Assembly (NCBI RefSeq): GCF_048128805.1
Contig: NC_135999.1
Coordinates: 18,388,690-18,452,689 of the forward strand
Length of the DNA: 64,000 nucleotides
Direction of reading: 5' to 3'
From: Centroberyx gerrardi
Taxonomy: Eukaryota > Chordata > Actinopteri > Beryciformes > Berycidae
The position numbers and the translations under genes were made by a program. Within the stretch, counting starts at the first letter, position 1. Each line of letters starts with the position of its first letter. Under the pieces are notes generated by a model that was not told the DNA's origin, did no database searches, and saw only the letters and a list, made by a program, of their open reading frames with translations. Below are positions 12,546 through 25,454 of the stretch, one piece after another.

Positions 12546-13619
12546 TTGAAACTGGCTTTTTATTTCACAGTTCCAAAAAGTAGACAACGTGTAGCCTATC
12601 AGTCCGCCTAAAACCGAAAATGATTGTGACCGGGGCGGCTCATCTGCATTAGCTGTGAACGTCTTGAAGAAAAAGTTGCTCTAAGTCACGACCACGTTCA
12701 TTTCTCTATCAACTACAGTGGTTTTACTTGTCATTTCATAGCAGCATTGTCACCTGGTGTTAAAGAAGCCAGTAGACAAACAGGTGTAACAGGATCTGCG
12801 GCATTCCGCAATGCAGCGACGTGCATCGGTCTGTGGCAGTGTAAAGTTTGGTGGGTGTGTCAATATTTCATGGTTAGCATTTTTGCAATTTGAGATTATT
12901 GGGAAAATTAGGCTCTTAAATGGCCCTACTCTGGGCCACCACCCTAACGAAAAACCCCTGTGCTGTTCCTATAATATTCCTAAAGGGACTTGTAGTGTGT
13001 GTGCTCAGTAGTGAGTTTAGAGTGACCTATTTCTCCTGTTGTATCATTATAATAATCCCAGGCCTATTTTGGTGTTTTGGTGTGACATTTTTATCTGTGT
13101 TAAATTTATTATTGGATTAGCTACTGATAGTGAAGGCTTTTTAGGCTACATTTACTTTAATAATGGTGTTATTTTTTTCCTTTTTGTTTTAATTATTCTG
13201 TGCATTTGATTATTTTATGGTTTTCTTTGTTGATTGTTTTTACTTACTGCTCACACAACGCTCTGTAAATCAAGATTCCATCATCTTCTTCTTGCTATTA
13301 TTAATTATCATTTTGCCAGTAAGCCTATGGGAACCAGCTCCTGATCGTTTGCAATTTACCTTTCCTGAACATTTGCTAATTTGCTGAATGCATTTGCTGA
13401 TGCAGTTGAACAAAATTAATGAATGAATGCTCTTTTCAGTGAACAAACCAAAAAGCTGAACATCAAACCAAAACATCTGAGCAGTGATTCATGCCTAATT
13501 CATCCACTTTCCCCTTTTTGTCAGCTTTGTAATGTAAGGTGGGCTTCTTCTCCTGCTCACATTAGCCACTCTTAATCTTCACTAACCTCAGTATTTCTTG
13601 TTTTCCCTCTTGTATAGGT

Positions 13620-13753
13620 GACCATATCATCTTAAGCAATGGAGCACAAATGTGCAGAACTAGACCCATTTGACCAACCTGTGATCTGTCCCTTTTTTCA
13701 GATACCCCACCATCTGTTGTGTTTAACTGATGCTCTGTTGGCCCAGATGTAAG
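13620..13753 (+). other. possible crb3 internal 5' exon
   Basis: A strong pyrimidine tract and TATAG acceptor precede 13620, and a plausible donor (CAGAT followed by GTAAGC) ends it. Spliced to the acceptor at 13976, it offers a short in-frame ATG (codons M-L-C-W-P-R) before the ATG used in the crb3 entry. Whether it is coding, untranslated or not used cannot be settled from sequence alone. Confidence 0.3.
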
Positions 13754-13985
13754 CGCGTACGCCTAATAGACCTGATCAATACTTTCTATTGCTGAAGGGA
13801 GGTGAGTTTGTTGGTACAGCAACCACACTGCCACATGATCAAATCTCTGTTTTGCTGTTAATAATTTGATAGACTTGACATATTGCATGTGGCCACCGAA
13901 TGATTTCAGCCGGAGTAATAATGATTCGATTGACCCCTCTGACAGCCTGAACTGTGTGTAATTCCCCCCCCCAGGGCCTGTTGTC

Positions 13986-14210
13986 ATGGCGATACAGGTG
14001 CTATTCCCACCTACAGTGTCAGTGTTTGTCTCCACGGCGCTGTCCCTGTTCAGCCTGGCCCTGGTCCTGATGCTGTGCGTCATCAGGAAGAAAAGAAGGA
14101 TGGAGGGAACATACAGGCCCAGCGCAGAGGAGAGGAAACAGGTGGGAGGGGGCGGATCGGAGAAACCTGGCCTGCCTTTACCGCTGCCCAAGGAGGAACG
14201 CCTCATATGA
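13986..14210 (+). CDS. crb3: crumbs homolog 3-type polarity protein
   Basis: Small single-pass membrane protein of the apical Crumbs complex in epithelia. The visible 74 residues give a short N-terminus, one membrane segment (about residues 11-32), a basic stop-transfer stretch RKKRR, the juxtamembrane FERM-binding type motif EGTYRPS and the C-terminal ERLI that binds the PDZ domains of PALS1 and PAR6. EGTYRPS together with a terminal ERLI is diagnostic for Crumbs tails; the very short extracellular part points to CRB3. The coding exon follows a C-rich acceptor ending at 13975, so translation may begin in an upstream exon. A normal signal peptide or glycosylated ectodomain was not found, so the N-terminus given is a minimum. 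Its neighbour dennd1c, tail to tail, matches the human CRB3-DENND1C arrangement. Confidence 0.82.
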   Translation: MAIQVLFPPTVSVFVSTALSLFSLALVLMLCVIRKKRRMEGTYRPSAEERKQVGGGGSEKPGLPLPLPKEERLI

Positions 14211-14805
14211 CAGGCACATGCATAGACCTGACCACCCATACCTTCACGCTACACACACCTTCACTCCATGGACCAGATGTGGTATTTGGAAACTTTTGGA
14301 TGACAACCTTGTATATTATGATGTTACTGTATCTCTGTTTTTCCTCCAAATGTGCCAGGATGATCCATGTTGCAGACACACTTATGCTGCATGGGCCTTA
14401 AGCCTATGTGCGCTGCACCGTGTCATTCATGCTGACAATGAATCTGGACTGATTGAGCTGTCAGTTCTACCAGTTGTTATTCTTTATGATATGAAAAGAG
14501 GAAATAAGTGTCATTGTTAAAAGTTTGTTGAAGGTTTACTCACTGTCCTGTTCCCATATCAGCATTTGAAACACTCTTTCGCTCTGCCACATAAGGCACA
14601 TGACCTGAAGTATATTTTGTATTTGTACAGAGGTAGTTTGTCTATATTTTTACAGTACAAATACTCTGTGTATTTATATAAAAAAACATGTATTATCCTG
14701 TTTCCAATTTTGAAGAGTATTGATTAAAAACACTGAAGATGACTGTGATGCACTTTGAAGCTCGAATATTTTGATTTCATAATAAAACATTAAATCAGTA
14801 TATGT
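14211..14805 (+). other. crb3 3' UTR with poly(A) signal
   Basis: The stop codon is followed by AT-rich non-coding sequence, with a canonical AATAAA at 14781-14786. The transcript probably ends near 14800. Confidence 0.6.
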
Positions 14806-15084
14806 GTGAAACGCAAGGTGTTTTGTTACTGAACAAGGAATGTGCAAACCCAGTGAAGTTTAGGGTCCAGCAGGTTCAGTCTCATGGTTCAGTTTCATGG
14901 TATGAATCAACTTTTTCTTCTAATCCTATGTGAAGAGTTGCCTAAAATGGATTCATGTGTGTTAATCCATTCCTTAGAATGATTATTTCATGTCAGTTTC
15001 TTTTGTCAGGGAGTAGCTGATGCAGATAGTCTCACACACACTCGCATAACATATACAGATGTTTATGACAAACGGCTCAACTTG

Positions 15085-15271
15085 TTTATTCAGTATAAAG
15101 AAATTCATTTATTTATTTATTTTAGCCATGCTACCTTGTGGCCTTTATACAAACTGCAGTTCGCCAGTCATTGCATCAAGCAGGAAAGAACTTGAGAGAA
15201 AGAACCTCATGTTTAAATATTTGCAAAATGTTGGCAAGGTAACCTGCCAGCCAGTCAGTTGGCCATTAAAA
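15085..15271 (-). other. dennd1c 3' UTR with poly(A) signals
   Basis: Downstream of the dennd1c stop, overlapping AATAAA hexamers occur on the minus strand near 15107-15122 (plus-strand TTTATTTATTTATTTT). The gene end lies about 300 bases from the convergent crb3 transcript end. Confidence 0.5.
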
Positions 15272-17384
15272 TTAAGCCTCAAATCTCTTCTTAAGTTCAG
15301 AGACTTTGATGGGAGGTGGGTCTCCCTCGTCAGTTGGTTCTGTATGGTTACCCACACCTGATGGGGTATTTGAGTCATTTGGGGGGTAAGCCTGTGCATT
15401 CTCCCAGTTACGCAACATGCTGCGCGGTCTCCCGGGTTCAGCCAAGCTCTTGGTCTCGAACTTAACCTGGAGGCCTTGCCTGGAGGCCTGCGGCTGGAAC
15501 CGTGTCATAGCAGATAGCACCTTCGGAGGGCAGGATGTCTTTCCCGCCTCTGGCTCCTGTTTCCTTCCCGCTTCTTCATTCCCTTTTCCCTGACCCACAT
15601 CAGGTTTAGAGTCGGGGTCAGCGGCGAGGTTCTGAGACGCAGGAGAAGCTGTGGTTTCCAGACTGACGGTCTCATCCTGTCCCTGGTGCTGCTCCGCCAC
15701 CTCTGCACCGTTAGGATGACAGTCAGACTCGTGACCCAATGTCATAAGTCTGTTCCCGTGCAAAGATCCTGTGATCTCTGCACCTTTCTCCTTCTCCTTC
15801 TCCTGGTTCTCCTGTCCCTCTTCCTCTCTCACTAGATCTTTCTGTATTTCATCTTCTTCTCTTTTTATCTCACTTTCTCTTCTCACGATGACCTCCTCCC
15901 CCAGATCTCTCTCTTCTCCCAACCCTTCATCCTCCTGCTTCTCAGCCTGTTCTGTCACAGTTTCCCCTTCAAAACCCATTTTCTTTTCCCGATTGTCTTT
16001 CTCTCTCTCTTCCTCTAACATTACTTCCTTATAGTTTGTTCTCTTTCCGTCTATTTCTTCCTCTCCTTTGTTCCCATTCATTGCTACCTCCGTTTCCTCT
16101 TCTTTCCCTCCCTCCCCTCTAATCTCCCTCAGTCCCCGTTCTTGTTCCCCCACTTTGCATGACACCAGCAGACTCTCTGACCCCTCCTCCTCTGGTACGT
16201 TTGCATCCAGCCAATCAGAGTCCTCTGTCAGCTGTGATACCTCGTCTGTGGTTTGTAGCCCCTCCTCCAGGTTCCAGCTGTGCAGACTGTCACTGCCACT
16301 GATGGACAGAGACAGACTCTCCTGGCTGGGGTTGGCTGGACCAAGCTGGAATACACAACCACAGCCACAGGTGATGCACCAGAGATGACCTTTGCGTGTG
16401 TGTCCATGTGTGTGTGTATGTATGTGTGCGCCAGTTTCTCCCTGTTACCTTCCTAATGTAGTCATGACTGTCAGGTCCAAATAGATCCAGGCTGCGAGTG
16501 CCATACAGCAGGCCGCGTTCATGGGAGCTCCGGGTGCTGAGTGTGTCGAAGATCTCCCCCAGCAGGTCCATCTCCTCCGGGTCACACAGCAGCGACTCTT
16601 CCCCCTCCTCTTCATCCTTCTGGAGCTCAGAGTCAGGCTCAGCCGCAGGCCTGGACACAGCCCTGATGCAAATAGATAACAAACAGACGCAAACAAGGAA
16701 ATACATGTTGCATATTCGTAACTTTCTTGGGTTTCTAATTCTCCAACTCTTCCCCCATATCAATTATTCCCTCTCTCTCTCTTACCCATCCCAGGTATCT
16801 TCGGGGTCCTCTGTGTTCTCCTCCTCTCTGGAAACCCTGTGTTTGTGACCAGGCCGACGGGGACGAGACTAACATGAGGCAACATAGCATAACAAAGCGA
16901 GGCATTTGCCACAAAACAGCCCCCCCCAATAGAAGCGATAGATGTGGGAGTAAATCACAATACAGCATTGGAAATGGAGCAATATAGGATGCAGAATAGC
17001 ACAGTCAAGCAGTATCAGACAGCAGAACATGCAGATTAAGTAATGATGAGGACAGGTGTTGGTTTAATCTGATACAGTTTTATAAGAGACTTAAAATTGA
17101 TAATATTTACAGTTTCTGAATATGAAATGTTTAATGGGGGTGTGTTTGATTGTTTAGAGGAGATGTTGTGGCAGATCTCACCATTCCAAAGTGTTGCGTG
17201 ATTGGTAGGCGGTTCTGTAGGGAGTCGGACTTAGCACGGCGGTGTGACACCGATCCACCTCTCTGAAGGGTGTGTGCTTCACTGTGGTCCTGCTCCACAC
17301 ACACACACACACACACACACACCCACAAGAAAAAATAATTACAACCAGGCCAGATTTTTCATCCATTCACACCCACCCACACAC

Positions 17385-17433
<49 letters not shown>

Positions 17434-19486
17434 CATGCACCCACCTTGTTTATCAGCAGGTTTTTCAAGCCAATTTTGGTGAAACCTTTGGCCTGGGAGA
17501 GATTGAAAAGATTATTAAAAGTGTTGCTTTTGTAATGCAGATAACATACACAATAGAGCCCTAACTTGCCTTCCACCCAGCTAAAACACACCTCGGCTTG
17601 TGCTTACCTTCATGTTTGCCTTGGACTTCATATTGAGGATGAGTGCTCCTCCCCCTTTCTGTCAAAAGAAGAAATGCATCCCTATTTCCCACTTCTGAAC
17701 TAGATGGGGGCAGCCATCAACAATGTTTCATCAATCGTCAGTCTTACCTTCAGGTTACCAACTAACTGTTGATAAGATTTGCTTCTTCCTGCAAGCAGAC
17801 AGAGAGATAGAAACGAGAAAGAGATAAGTGGGTGATAGAAAAGTTTGAGATACACACATATACACACAGATACACACACCTGCCGTCGTTCCACACTGTA
17901 GAATCTCCTCTTCAAAGAGGTCATCTGGTTCCTTCCCTTTGTTCAGAATCTCCAGGCGGCCATCAATAAACTGAAAACCAACATTTACCGTCATTTTCAA
18001 AATAGCATGGCAGACTTAATTTCATGTAAAACCTCTCAACATCCAACCCAACATCAGGTCTCAAGTAATAGCCTGAGTCTTATAGTAGCCTAGAATGTCT
18101 TCAGATTTAATGTCAAAAACACCTGGTCCAATAAATTATGAATCTTATGTTTCTGTCAGCAACATCAGAGCATGCCTCACACGTCATTAACATTTCTCTT
18201 TGAAGTGTTGTTAGAAAAAGCCTGTCTTTCTCTAATAAATACCTGTTCATTTTGGTTGTGAAAGCAAATTAACACACAGCTTTCAATTACAAGTTGTATG
18301 GTATGTCAACTGCCGTTCTGACATGACATGAGGATGTAGATAATAGATTTACAGAGTCTGTCCTGCAGAGGGCAGTATGCTGTATGACATGGGGAGCTAC
18401 TGTGTACCTGTTTGAAGAACTGTAGATGAATGGCACTTTGTAGGAACTGTCTCATACTCTGAGACCTGTGATCTAGAAACAGCTCCTCGCTGAACCACAT
18501 CTCACCCTCCTGTAAACAGAGATAGACGGTGGAAGGGTGCAACAAAAGAGAAGAAAAAATCTACTTGAGCTAATAAAAGTACAGTGTCCTGTGCAGCTGT
18601 ATAGTATAGGAAAACAATGTCTGTTTGCTGTGCATTTATATGTGCACTCATACACACTGATTTTTTTTTTTCATAATGCATGGAAAATGGAGCAAACACC
18701 ACATTTTTTTAACTAAAATTGTAGGTGAAACGCACCTTTCACTCTATTGTTGTTATTTGGATTATAAAAAAACCAAAATGAAAAGACTGCAATACGTCTA
18801 GTCGAGTGATTGAATGCGGGGCAAACATACAGTTTTAATGCACCAACACTGTGAATTGGGCTCTATGAACAGTTCACTGCCACAGGATCATGCCATAGTG
18901 TTTGGTCTGACCTTGTGTCCCTGCAGCGCGTCCCTGTAGCCTCCAAACAGCAGGGCCTGCGCTCTCAGGAAGGCCCTGGCCACGCCCCAGCCAGGAGACA
19001 CTGCCTGCCGCTTCAAACACAGCTTCAGCCCCGACATCTGGGGACACACAACAGAGACTGATACACTGACACGCACACAAACATACACCTACGTACACAC
19101 ACACACGTATACACACAGTATTACCACATCGGAAGGTATCCTCTTCAGGTCGTCAAAGGGGGTTTCTAGTGTGTTTGTATCCACGTTCAGAATCACGACT
19201 TCCTCCAATCCTCGAGTCCTCACCTTCTGTCACGCAGACAGAGACACACACTGGTCAGTTGGGTCTGTCAGTATAGACTTTAGAGGTAGATTCATAGATT
19301 TGGTAGTATTATTTTAATGATTAATGTTGAAATAATGATGTGCAGATAGAAATGGGAGCTTGTTGCATTATTTTAATTAGCACTTTACCTCAGTAAGACT
19401 GGTGTGGACCCCTATGAGGTAAGGCATCGGTGCACTGCAACCAAATGGAAAAAATGGTATTGGAAATTAGATAGAGATAGATAGAC

Positions 19487-19525
<39 letters not shown>

Positions 19526-19776
19526 CAGATAGATAGATAGATAGATAGGTAGAGAGAGAGAGAGAGCGAGAGAGAGAGAGATTTCTCACCAGCAGTAGTC
19601 CAACAGGTGAGGTGGCAGGACGGGGATGAAGATGTGTTGCCAGTACATGGGGTAGAGCACAGCACTTAGTGCATGGACACAGGCGGTCAGCTACACAAAA
19701 CACAATGTAGGAGGTGGTTTCAGACCATGAAAACACACACCCAAACTTATGTGTTTATGCATGCGTGTGTGTTTGT

Positions 19777-19824
<48 letters not shown>

Positions 19825-22072
19825 ACGTGTCTTACAGTGCTGAGTTTGCTGGCAAAGATGAGGATGCGTCTCTCAAATAGCATGCTGGCATAGAGCTGGA
19901 GCAGGTTACCCACATCAACTGCTACAATCAACTCTGTCAGGTTCCTCTGGAAGACACACACACAGACACAGACACAGACACACACACACACACACAAACA
20001 CACCATCCCTTACTGTCTGGTATTGATGGGTAAATCAAATACGTTAAGTACTTAAAATAAAAGCTGCTTATGGTGCGCAAATATGCAGTGCAAAGCAAAA
20101 AAATTTACTGTAGGATGCAAATCCTCAGTTTAGCATTCTGTCATACTCACACTCTCAGGGATGGAAGGGAGACTCCTGGGGTCTGGGGCAATGAAGTAAG
20201 GAACCTGGGGAAAGAGAAAGAAGCAAAACATTATTAAATGCCTTGAGAAAGTGACTGGAATTAATGGACTGAATTAATTTCAACTGTCTTAGCATCATGA
20301 GCATCATACAGACACACAGCGCCACTGGTTACAAGAGCAAATGATTAAAATGGTTGCATTCCAAAATGCTATGCATACATTTGAAAAAAAAAAAACTTTA
20401 CCAATGATGATATTATTGTCAAAAGCTATTTTGTAAGCAAAAGTCATATAATGACTAATGACTTATGACAGCTCATAATACACTCTATTTTCACACCAGA
20501 AATAATTTTGTAAAAGTAAGCTTTTTTTTTTCAAGTGGTGGATATTTCATTTTGGAATGAAACTTCAAACACAAAAACCACATGAGCAAGGACACTACCA
20601 GAAGTAGATTTGACACCACATCAAATTTTTTGGGGGTTATTATGAATATATGCATAATATTTAATCTTCCAAAGGTCACACTCAATTTCAAAAGTTAGTC
20701 CACATGAGGTTAATTTTGTCTTTAAGAGTTCATTCGGTTAGGAGGGTAAGTGAGGACAAAGTTTTAGTCAACAGACAATAAATACGTTTAGCAGTTAAAG
20801 GGTAACTTCGGTATTTTTCAACCTGGACCCTATTTTCCCATCTTTTTGTGTCTAAGTGACTAAAGGGGACAACAATTTTTGAAATTGGTCCAGTATTGAG
20901 CGAGATCGCATCGCTGGCAGCCGCGAAACGGGCTGCAATGTAATCCGACGGGGCAAATCGCACCGTCAATGTACGTCCGCTAAAAGTGCTTGTTTTTGCC
21001 ACTGACAGGCTCAGATTGTTATTATAAGTGTCTGACAACATTATGGGAAGGACCCTACAGAGAAATTAAACGTTTTTCTTTACCTTTCGCTTGATCCGGT
21101 CTGTGTGTAACTTCCTGCAACAATTCAACTCTCGCAAGACTTGAGCGAGACTTGGTTATACACAGACTGGATCAAGCGAAAGGTAAAGAAAAATGTTTCA
21201 TTTCTCTGTAGGGTCCTTTCCATAATGTTGTCAGACACTTATAATAACAATCTGAGCCTGTCAGTGGCAAAAACAAGCACTTTTAGTGGACGTACATTGA
21301 CGGTGCGATTTGCCCCGTCGGATTACATTGCAGCCCGTTTCGCGGCTGCCGGCAATGCGATCTCGCTCAATACTGGACCAATTTCAAAAATTGTTGTCCC
21401 CTTTAGTCACTTAGACACAAAAAGATGGGAAAATAGGGTCCAGGTTGAAAAATACCGAAGTTACCCTTTAAGCAAGGCCAGAGTTGAGGTTTTATTGCAG
21501 AGGTTAGTCTGTGTCTGGCTTTGGTCGTTAGTCCAGACCAAGTGGTTCCTCTGGGACTCACCCCCTCTTGTCCCTCTGGGTGTCCAACAGAGTGACACAC
21601 CTCTGTGCTGACCAATAGCTGCTCTCCCTCAGAAAAAACACAACACACTAACCATTCACGGAAAAGGCCATAAAAGTCAAATCTGACTCCTGGTTCTCAT
21701 TGTCTAACTTAGACTTACCATCTGCAGAGTGACAGATCCAACTGCCAGTGGTATGGGCTGCTTGTACAGCACAGCCAGCAGCTCTTTCATTTCATTGGTC
21801 TGTTGAGAGGAATATGGTTGCAGACACTAATGATATTCATTCAAGGTGGTGTGGATTAAAGGCAAATAGAAGACCAGAAAGACCAGAAAATAAACACAAA
21901 CAATAGAATACAATAAAATACCCACCTGTCCTTTTGTAAGGTAATCAGCCAAGTTGTTGAGAAGTTTGTAAAACACTTCAAACCACGGAAGATAACTGTA
22001 ACCAAATTGATAAAAACAGTTTTCATCATGGTATTAAATGTATGGTTTACCTTGCCATAAGAATTACTCGCG

Positions 22073-22126
<54 letters not shown>

Positions 22127-24104
22127 ACCTGAGCATGCAGAGGCAGGTCTGTGTGCTGTTGGTGAGACGACAGAAGCCAAACCGCTGGCATCCCTCGAGG
22201 TCAGTCAGGACGAAAGTAAAGTGCTGCACCGCCACTCCATCCCTCACTCTGAACAGACGGTTGGATGGATGGGGGGATGAACAAATAGAAAGACAGACAG
22301 ACAGACAAACAGGCACAGAGAAAGATGAACTGGAGTGTAAAGAAAGACAGAGGCAAACTGATAATAGGAGAAATAAACCTGGCTTTGCAAACCAGCTGCA
22401 CTCACCTTTGTATGTCATAGGGGAAGCAGAATCTGGGCAATGTTTTACAGGACTCCTAGGCAGTGGGAGAGAAACGTGTGTGTGTGTGTGTGTGTGTGTG
22501 TAAAAGGTAAATTGATATGTAAACTGACAGAGAAAGAAACAAGCTCTAATGGTCACTTTTTTAACCAATATCATCCCAATATGACATTACATCCACAAAT
22601 ATTATACATTGCAAAGAGCAGCAGACATGGCTGGGTACCTCATCACTGAAGTCCTCTGGAAACTGAAACAGAAGACCAGGATCTGTAAAAGAAAACAAAA
22701 CAAAACAAAAACACATCTCATTTACTTCAACAATATTCAGGCCCGCACTTTCAGTTTGACAAAAGGCCCTACCAAGCTTATATGCTATTACTAATACTAA
22801 TAATAAACTTTATTCATATTAACTACTTCTAGAAAAGCAGAGTTTTCAAAGTGCTCTGTAAAAAGGCATAAAAATGAGTAATAGTAAAACATATAAAAAT
22901 GAAACAAAAATAGCAAACACATTCAAAAGAAAAGGTGAGAAAAATATCAAATGCAAGAAGCAACAAATGAACAAATCACCCCCCCCCCACCCCCCATCCA
23001 GCCCCTCTTTAAAAAGCAAAATGCTGGCAGGTTATTATGAGAAGTTCTCATATGGATTCAAGTGTGACTAGACAGGCTGTGTGGTTTTCTTATCACATGA
23101 CAGGAAGTATGAGCAACTCTCAGCTCAGCAGAAACACCTTCATTCCCTCTATCTCACTCTCCTTTTTATCATTTTATAATAAAGCGTACACGAATCAAAT
23201 AGTTGCCTTTTTATGGGTTTTTTTAGTCAATTTAGGTGTCAGATAGGTGGAGTTTGATGTAGGACAAAACAATGAGTACCAGAAAGTTAAGATAATCACA
23301 GGAAAGAATGTGAAAAACAGTTTATCACTCTTTTCTACGACTGACAACTGATTCAACACTAAATCTATATGGTCCTGCAGTTGACCTCTCCCATCTGGTA
23401 CTCCAAGCAGGCTAAAGCAAATGCCAAGACATAATTGCAAATACTAACTGGCCCCAGGTTTGCTGCTGAGAGAGAGAGAGGCAGGGGCAGAGTTTGACGC
23501 AAAGCACCGAGGACTCACCTTTGTCTCTGGCTATGGGACAAGTCGCTTCAAAGAACCAGTAGAACGTCCGCTCAGGGTTTTCTCTGGCAGGAAAGAGCAT
23601 TCACAGCACTGATGGTGAGAGCAAGCCCAGCTGGACACATTACCTACAGCGTGTCACCCACCAAACAAAATGCTGAGGCGTTCATGTGGCCTTGCAGTGA
23701 AGCATATCTCATATTACGCTATTCACAAGTTCCCAAAACCAAGGAGATTTTGCTCTCCACTGAATATAGAACTGGGTTAGCTTCAGGAAAATGGTAAATT
23801 GTGGTGTACCCATTACAGACAGGACAAATCTAGAGATAAAGTTGAGTCTGAAAATGTTAAAACATTCAAGAGTTGACCTTCCGTGATAATCACAGAGGGA
23901 GATTTTGCTCCGCTTTTGGATAAGATGTACCATTAAGTGTTTGGCAACTCTATGATAGAGGGTAAAGTTGCTGTATAGGAAACTTCCTGTGCAGTTGTGA
24001 GAGGAAGTAATAAAAGCCGCAAGAACAGACAGACAGAAGGGCAGAGAGATGATGGAGGTAGAGCGAAAAATGAGATGGTAAACTTACTTCAGTCTGGAGC
24101 CCAT
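15272..24104 (-). CDS. dennd1c: DENN domain-containing protein 1C (connecdenn 3), complete
   Basis: DENN-domain guanine exchange factor family acting on Rab35 in endosomal trafficking. Coding exons on the minus strand: 24104-24088, 23583-23519, 22682-22639, 22455-22406, 22248-22129, 21995-21926, 21799-21719, 20204-20151, 19946-19836, 19690-19590, 19434-19389, 19226-19125, 19037-18912, 18509-18408, 17970-17880, 17788-17748, 17658-17608, 17492-17445, 17289-17182, 16868-16786, 16662-16449 and 16345-15272. They sum to 2799 bases, 932 residues. Family hallmarks: start MGSRLK, then [87 protein letters not shown] and FIDGRLE, giving uDENN, cDENN and dDENN over about residues 1-390. The last exon (from residue 576) is long, acidic and repetitive, and ends in [10 protein letters not shown]. 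Human DENND1C has a C-terminal actin-binding motif; this end may be the equivalent. Synteny favours 1C over 1A/1B. Confidence 0.93.
17298..17429. repeat. pair of (CA)n microsatellites
   Basis: CA runs at 17298-17321 and 17383-17429 fill most of the intron between dennd1c exons 18 and 19. Confidence 0.9.
19466..19580. repeat. compound (GATA)n/(GA)n microsatellite
   Basis: About 20 GATA units with GACA variants, followed by a GA run that ends within 10 bases of the donor of dennd1c exon 10. Confidence 0.9.
19768..19822. repeat. (TG)n microsatellite
   Basis: Lies just downstream of the dennd1c exon 9 donor; on the transcribed strand a CA run starts about 14 bases into the intron. Confidence 0.9.
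20795..21471. mobile_element. long inverted-repeat (TTAA-flanked) MITE in dennd1c intron 7
   Basis: Two arms of about 315 bases (20795-21110 and 21157-21471) are nearly perfect reverse complements around a 46-base spacer. Both ends read TTAAAGGGTAACTTCGG inward, so the TTAA may be the duplicated target, as in piggyBac-type elements. The same reading frame appears on both strands simply because the element is a palindrome. No transposase. The high arm identity suggests a recent insertion or ongoing arm correction. Confidence 0.85.
22074..22124. repeat. (CA)n microsatellite at dennd1c exon 5 donor
   Basis: On the transcribed strand the donor reads GTACGTGTGTGT and passes straight into a GT run of about 24 units. 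Confidence 0.9.
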
Positions 24105-24299
24105 GCTGCCTGTGTGTGTCTGTGTCCATGTGGTTTTCCAGGAGGGGAGAGATCTTCAGCAGGCGTGTTGGAGAGAGATTTCTAATGCACTGACGGTATC
24201 AACAACCACAGACAGCAGCGGCAGCGGCAGCAGCCTGCACAATCAGCACTGGAGTGAGCGAAACACTTCCTGATCTGTGTGTGAGCGTGTGTTGGGTCC

Positions 24300-24337
<38 letters not shown>

Positions 24338-24445
24338 TATGACGTCTTTCAGTACCACATCTCTAAATTCTCAGCATTCAGCTCCATTTTTCTCACTTTC
24401 TCATTTGATGTCTGTCTTTTTCTGTCTTTACAGAGTCCTAAATGC

Positions 24446-24508
<63 letters not shown>

Positions 24509-25440
24509 CCTATCTGAATGTGCAGCTACATGAAGATAAAAATAGGTAGAGACTTCCTGCTCAGTGACCTCAGTGAAGTTTTTATGAGACTAAACAAAAT
24601 GATCCCTTCTTCCCTCTATCCTTGATTTGATTTTTTCATCGAGTCTTCACATAAACATTGGAACTATTGCCCATTCGTGCATTACATATAGAAAAATCAG
24701 CACAAAAGGACACAGCCGTGAAACAACTGGGCTTCAAAATGTATCCTCGGGATTCCCCTCGTAGTGTGGAAGGAACATCAGAGTTGCGATTGACGATCTG
24801 TTTGTTCATTGCCTTATTTAGATGGAAAGAGGTCCTTTTATTTAGCCGTTTGTTTGGTATGTCATCAAAATGATAACATGACATGACGTTAAAGTAATAT
24901 TTAATGTCATGTCAGTGTTCAATCGAATAGGCTTAAAAAAACCTGACCGTTTAATGTATTGTGTATTTTGCTTTGATTCCCTTGATACCTGTCAGGACAA
25001 TATTTACTGTTGCAGGGCTCATAAAGACACTGGAAATGAGGGAATAGGACGCCAACATCCAGGCACAGGTCAGTACTGTAACAAGTCAGTACCACATCCC
25101 GACTACAGTGCTCAGCAGAGGCACTACCGTGTTCAGATATCACACTGCCCCCTTGTGGTGTCCTAACCTAAGTGCCTCATTCATAGACATTGCAGACCTC
25201 CTCCATTTTGGGCTACCTTTACAATAGTGCCACCCAAAGTAAACCAAATTTGGGCCTCTACAAAATTGTGTTGTCCCTCTAAGGCAAATGATTAGATATT
25301 CTGATTGGCCTATTTCAATCAAAAATACATATGGTTGGTTATCTACTTGTTTCATTAATTTATATATAATGTAAACATAATTAACTTTCTACCTTGATGA
25401 TTAGTATTCTGAAAAATGTATCACACAGAAGCACTTCAAA
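24105..25440. other. spacer between tubb4a 3' end and dennd1c start
   Basis: Holds the presumed dennd1c promoter (no TATA seen) and microsatellites at 24300-24334 (TG) and 24451-24507 (CA). No gene-like reading frame. Confidence 0.5.
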
Positions 25441-25454
25441 CACACAAAGACGAG

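Noticed and set aside
21141..21611. 156-codon frame with an identical-looking partner on the opposite strand (20730-21041)
   Set aside because: The two frames are the two arms of a palindromic MITE; the matching protein is a consequence of the inverted repeat, not of a gene family.
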